This document shows, one piece after another, positions 4,926 to 5,116 of a DNA stretch of 5,116 nt (its first letter is position 1; each line of letters starts with the position of its first letter). The position numbers and the translations under genes are program-made. This stretch comes from a bacterium. GTDB taxonomy: Bacteria > Patescibacteriota > Minisyncoccia > Minisyncoccales > UBA10102. The stretch lies in the NCBI GenBank assembly GCA_030698465.1, contig JAUYJZ010000045.1:1-5116 (forward strand). Reading direction: 5' to 3'. Under the pieces are notes generated by a model. It was not told the origin of the DNA, made no database searches, and worked only from the letters and a program-made list of their open reading frames with translations.

Positions 4926-5116
4926 ATGCAAGCTGTCATTATTGCCGCTGGCAAGGGTATGCGTATGCGGCCCCTGACCCTCAATCTTCCAAAACCCCTC
5001 TTGCGAGTGATGGGAAAGAGCATTTTGGAACGCAATCTAGAACAGCTCCAAGGCCTGGTGGATGAGGTTATTTTGGTTATCGGGTACAAGGGAGAGGCAA
5101 TCAAGAAGTACTTTGG
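4926..5116 (+). CDS. Sugar-phosphate nucleotidyltransferase, N-terminal part (3' end outside window)
   Basis: The first 63 codons of a gene cut by the window edge. The protein begins MQAVIIAAGKGMRMRPLT and carries the NTP_transferase signature: nucleotide-binding loop G-K-G-M-R (9-13) and the PKP motif (22-24) with Lys23. The segment VDEVILVIGYKGEAIKKYFG is typical of the family. Such enzymes join a sugar-1-phosphate to a nucleoside triphosphate, giving UDP-, dTDP- or GDP-sugar plus pyrophosphate. Candidates are GlmU-like, RmlA-like, GalU-like or mannose-1-phosphate guanylyltransferase; the specificity residues and any C-terminal left-handed beta-helix lie outside the window, so no gene symbol is given. 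The start is certain from the family's N-terminus although there is no clear Shine-Dalgarno before it (only AAAAG). It begins 32 bases after the HAD stop. Confidence 0.9.
   Translation, partial: MQAVIIAAGKGMRMRPLTLNLPKPLLRVMGKSILERNLEQLQGLVDEVILVIGYKGEAIKKYF

Noticed and set aside
1..5116. tRNA or rRNA genes, CRISPR arrays, insertion sequences, long direct repeats
   Set aside because: No cloverleaf-like segment, regularly spaced repeats, transposase motifs or terminal repeats were seen by reading both strands; nearly all bases belong to six genes and short gaps.

Overview
The window is a compact stretch of bacterial chromosome in which all six supported genes lie on the + strand: the 3' end of leuS (leucyl-tRNA synthetase), a complete glmS (glutamine--fructose-6-phosphate aminotransferase), a complete yvcK/glmR (UDP-sugar-binding CofD-like regulator), a GNAT acetyltransferase, a HAD-family hydrolase, and the 5' end of a sugar-phosphate nucleotidyltransferase. 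All are bacterial-type proteins. Small genes, short gaps and YvcK of the Gram-positive/CPR type would fit a Patescibacteria (CPR) or Firmicutes-like genome. That placement is a guess, because no lineage marker is visible.

Layout: leuS ends at 621. A 101-base leader (622-722) holds an A/T inverted repeat, a C5 tract, two G6 runs and two competing partners for the same CAGTTT segment, one of which covers the region just upstream of glmS. glmS (723-2558) is followed after 4 bases by yvcK (2563-3528), so the two are almost certainly co-transcribed and possibly translationally coupled. A near-consensus sigma70-type promoter (TTGACT, 17-base spacer, TATAGT) has its -35 box over the yvcK stop codon and drives the GNAT gene (3582-4124), which has a strong Shine-Dalgarno and is closed by two abutting hairpins (4125-4175). 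The GNAT gene therefore looks like a self-contained transcription unit, and it is visibly richer in G+C than its neighbours. A second promoter with a perfect TATAAT serves the HAD gene (4243-4893). A weaker one just before 4926 may produce a nearly leaderless transcript for the nucleotidyltransferase.

How they may work together: GlmS makes glucosamine-6-phosphate, the entry step to UDP-GlcNAc and peptidoglycan. In Bacillus subtilis, YvcK (renamed GlmR) binds UDP-GlcNAc and stimulates GlmS when that nucleotide sugar is scarce, although there the two genes are unlinked. Here they are adjacent with a 4-base gap, which is the most interesting point in the window: it suggests a dedicated enzyme-regulator pair. 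The terminal nucleotidyltransferase could act later in the same or another nucleotide-sugar pathway, but only its first 63 residues are visible. No RNA genes, mobile elements, CRISPR arrays or minus-strand genes are supported.
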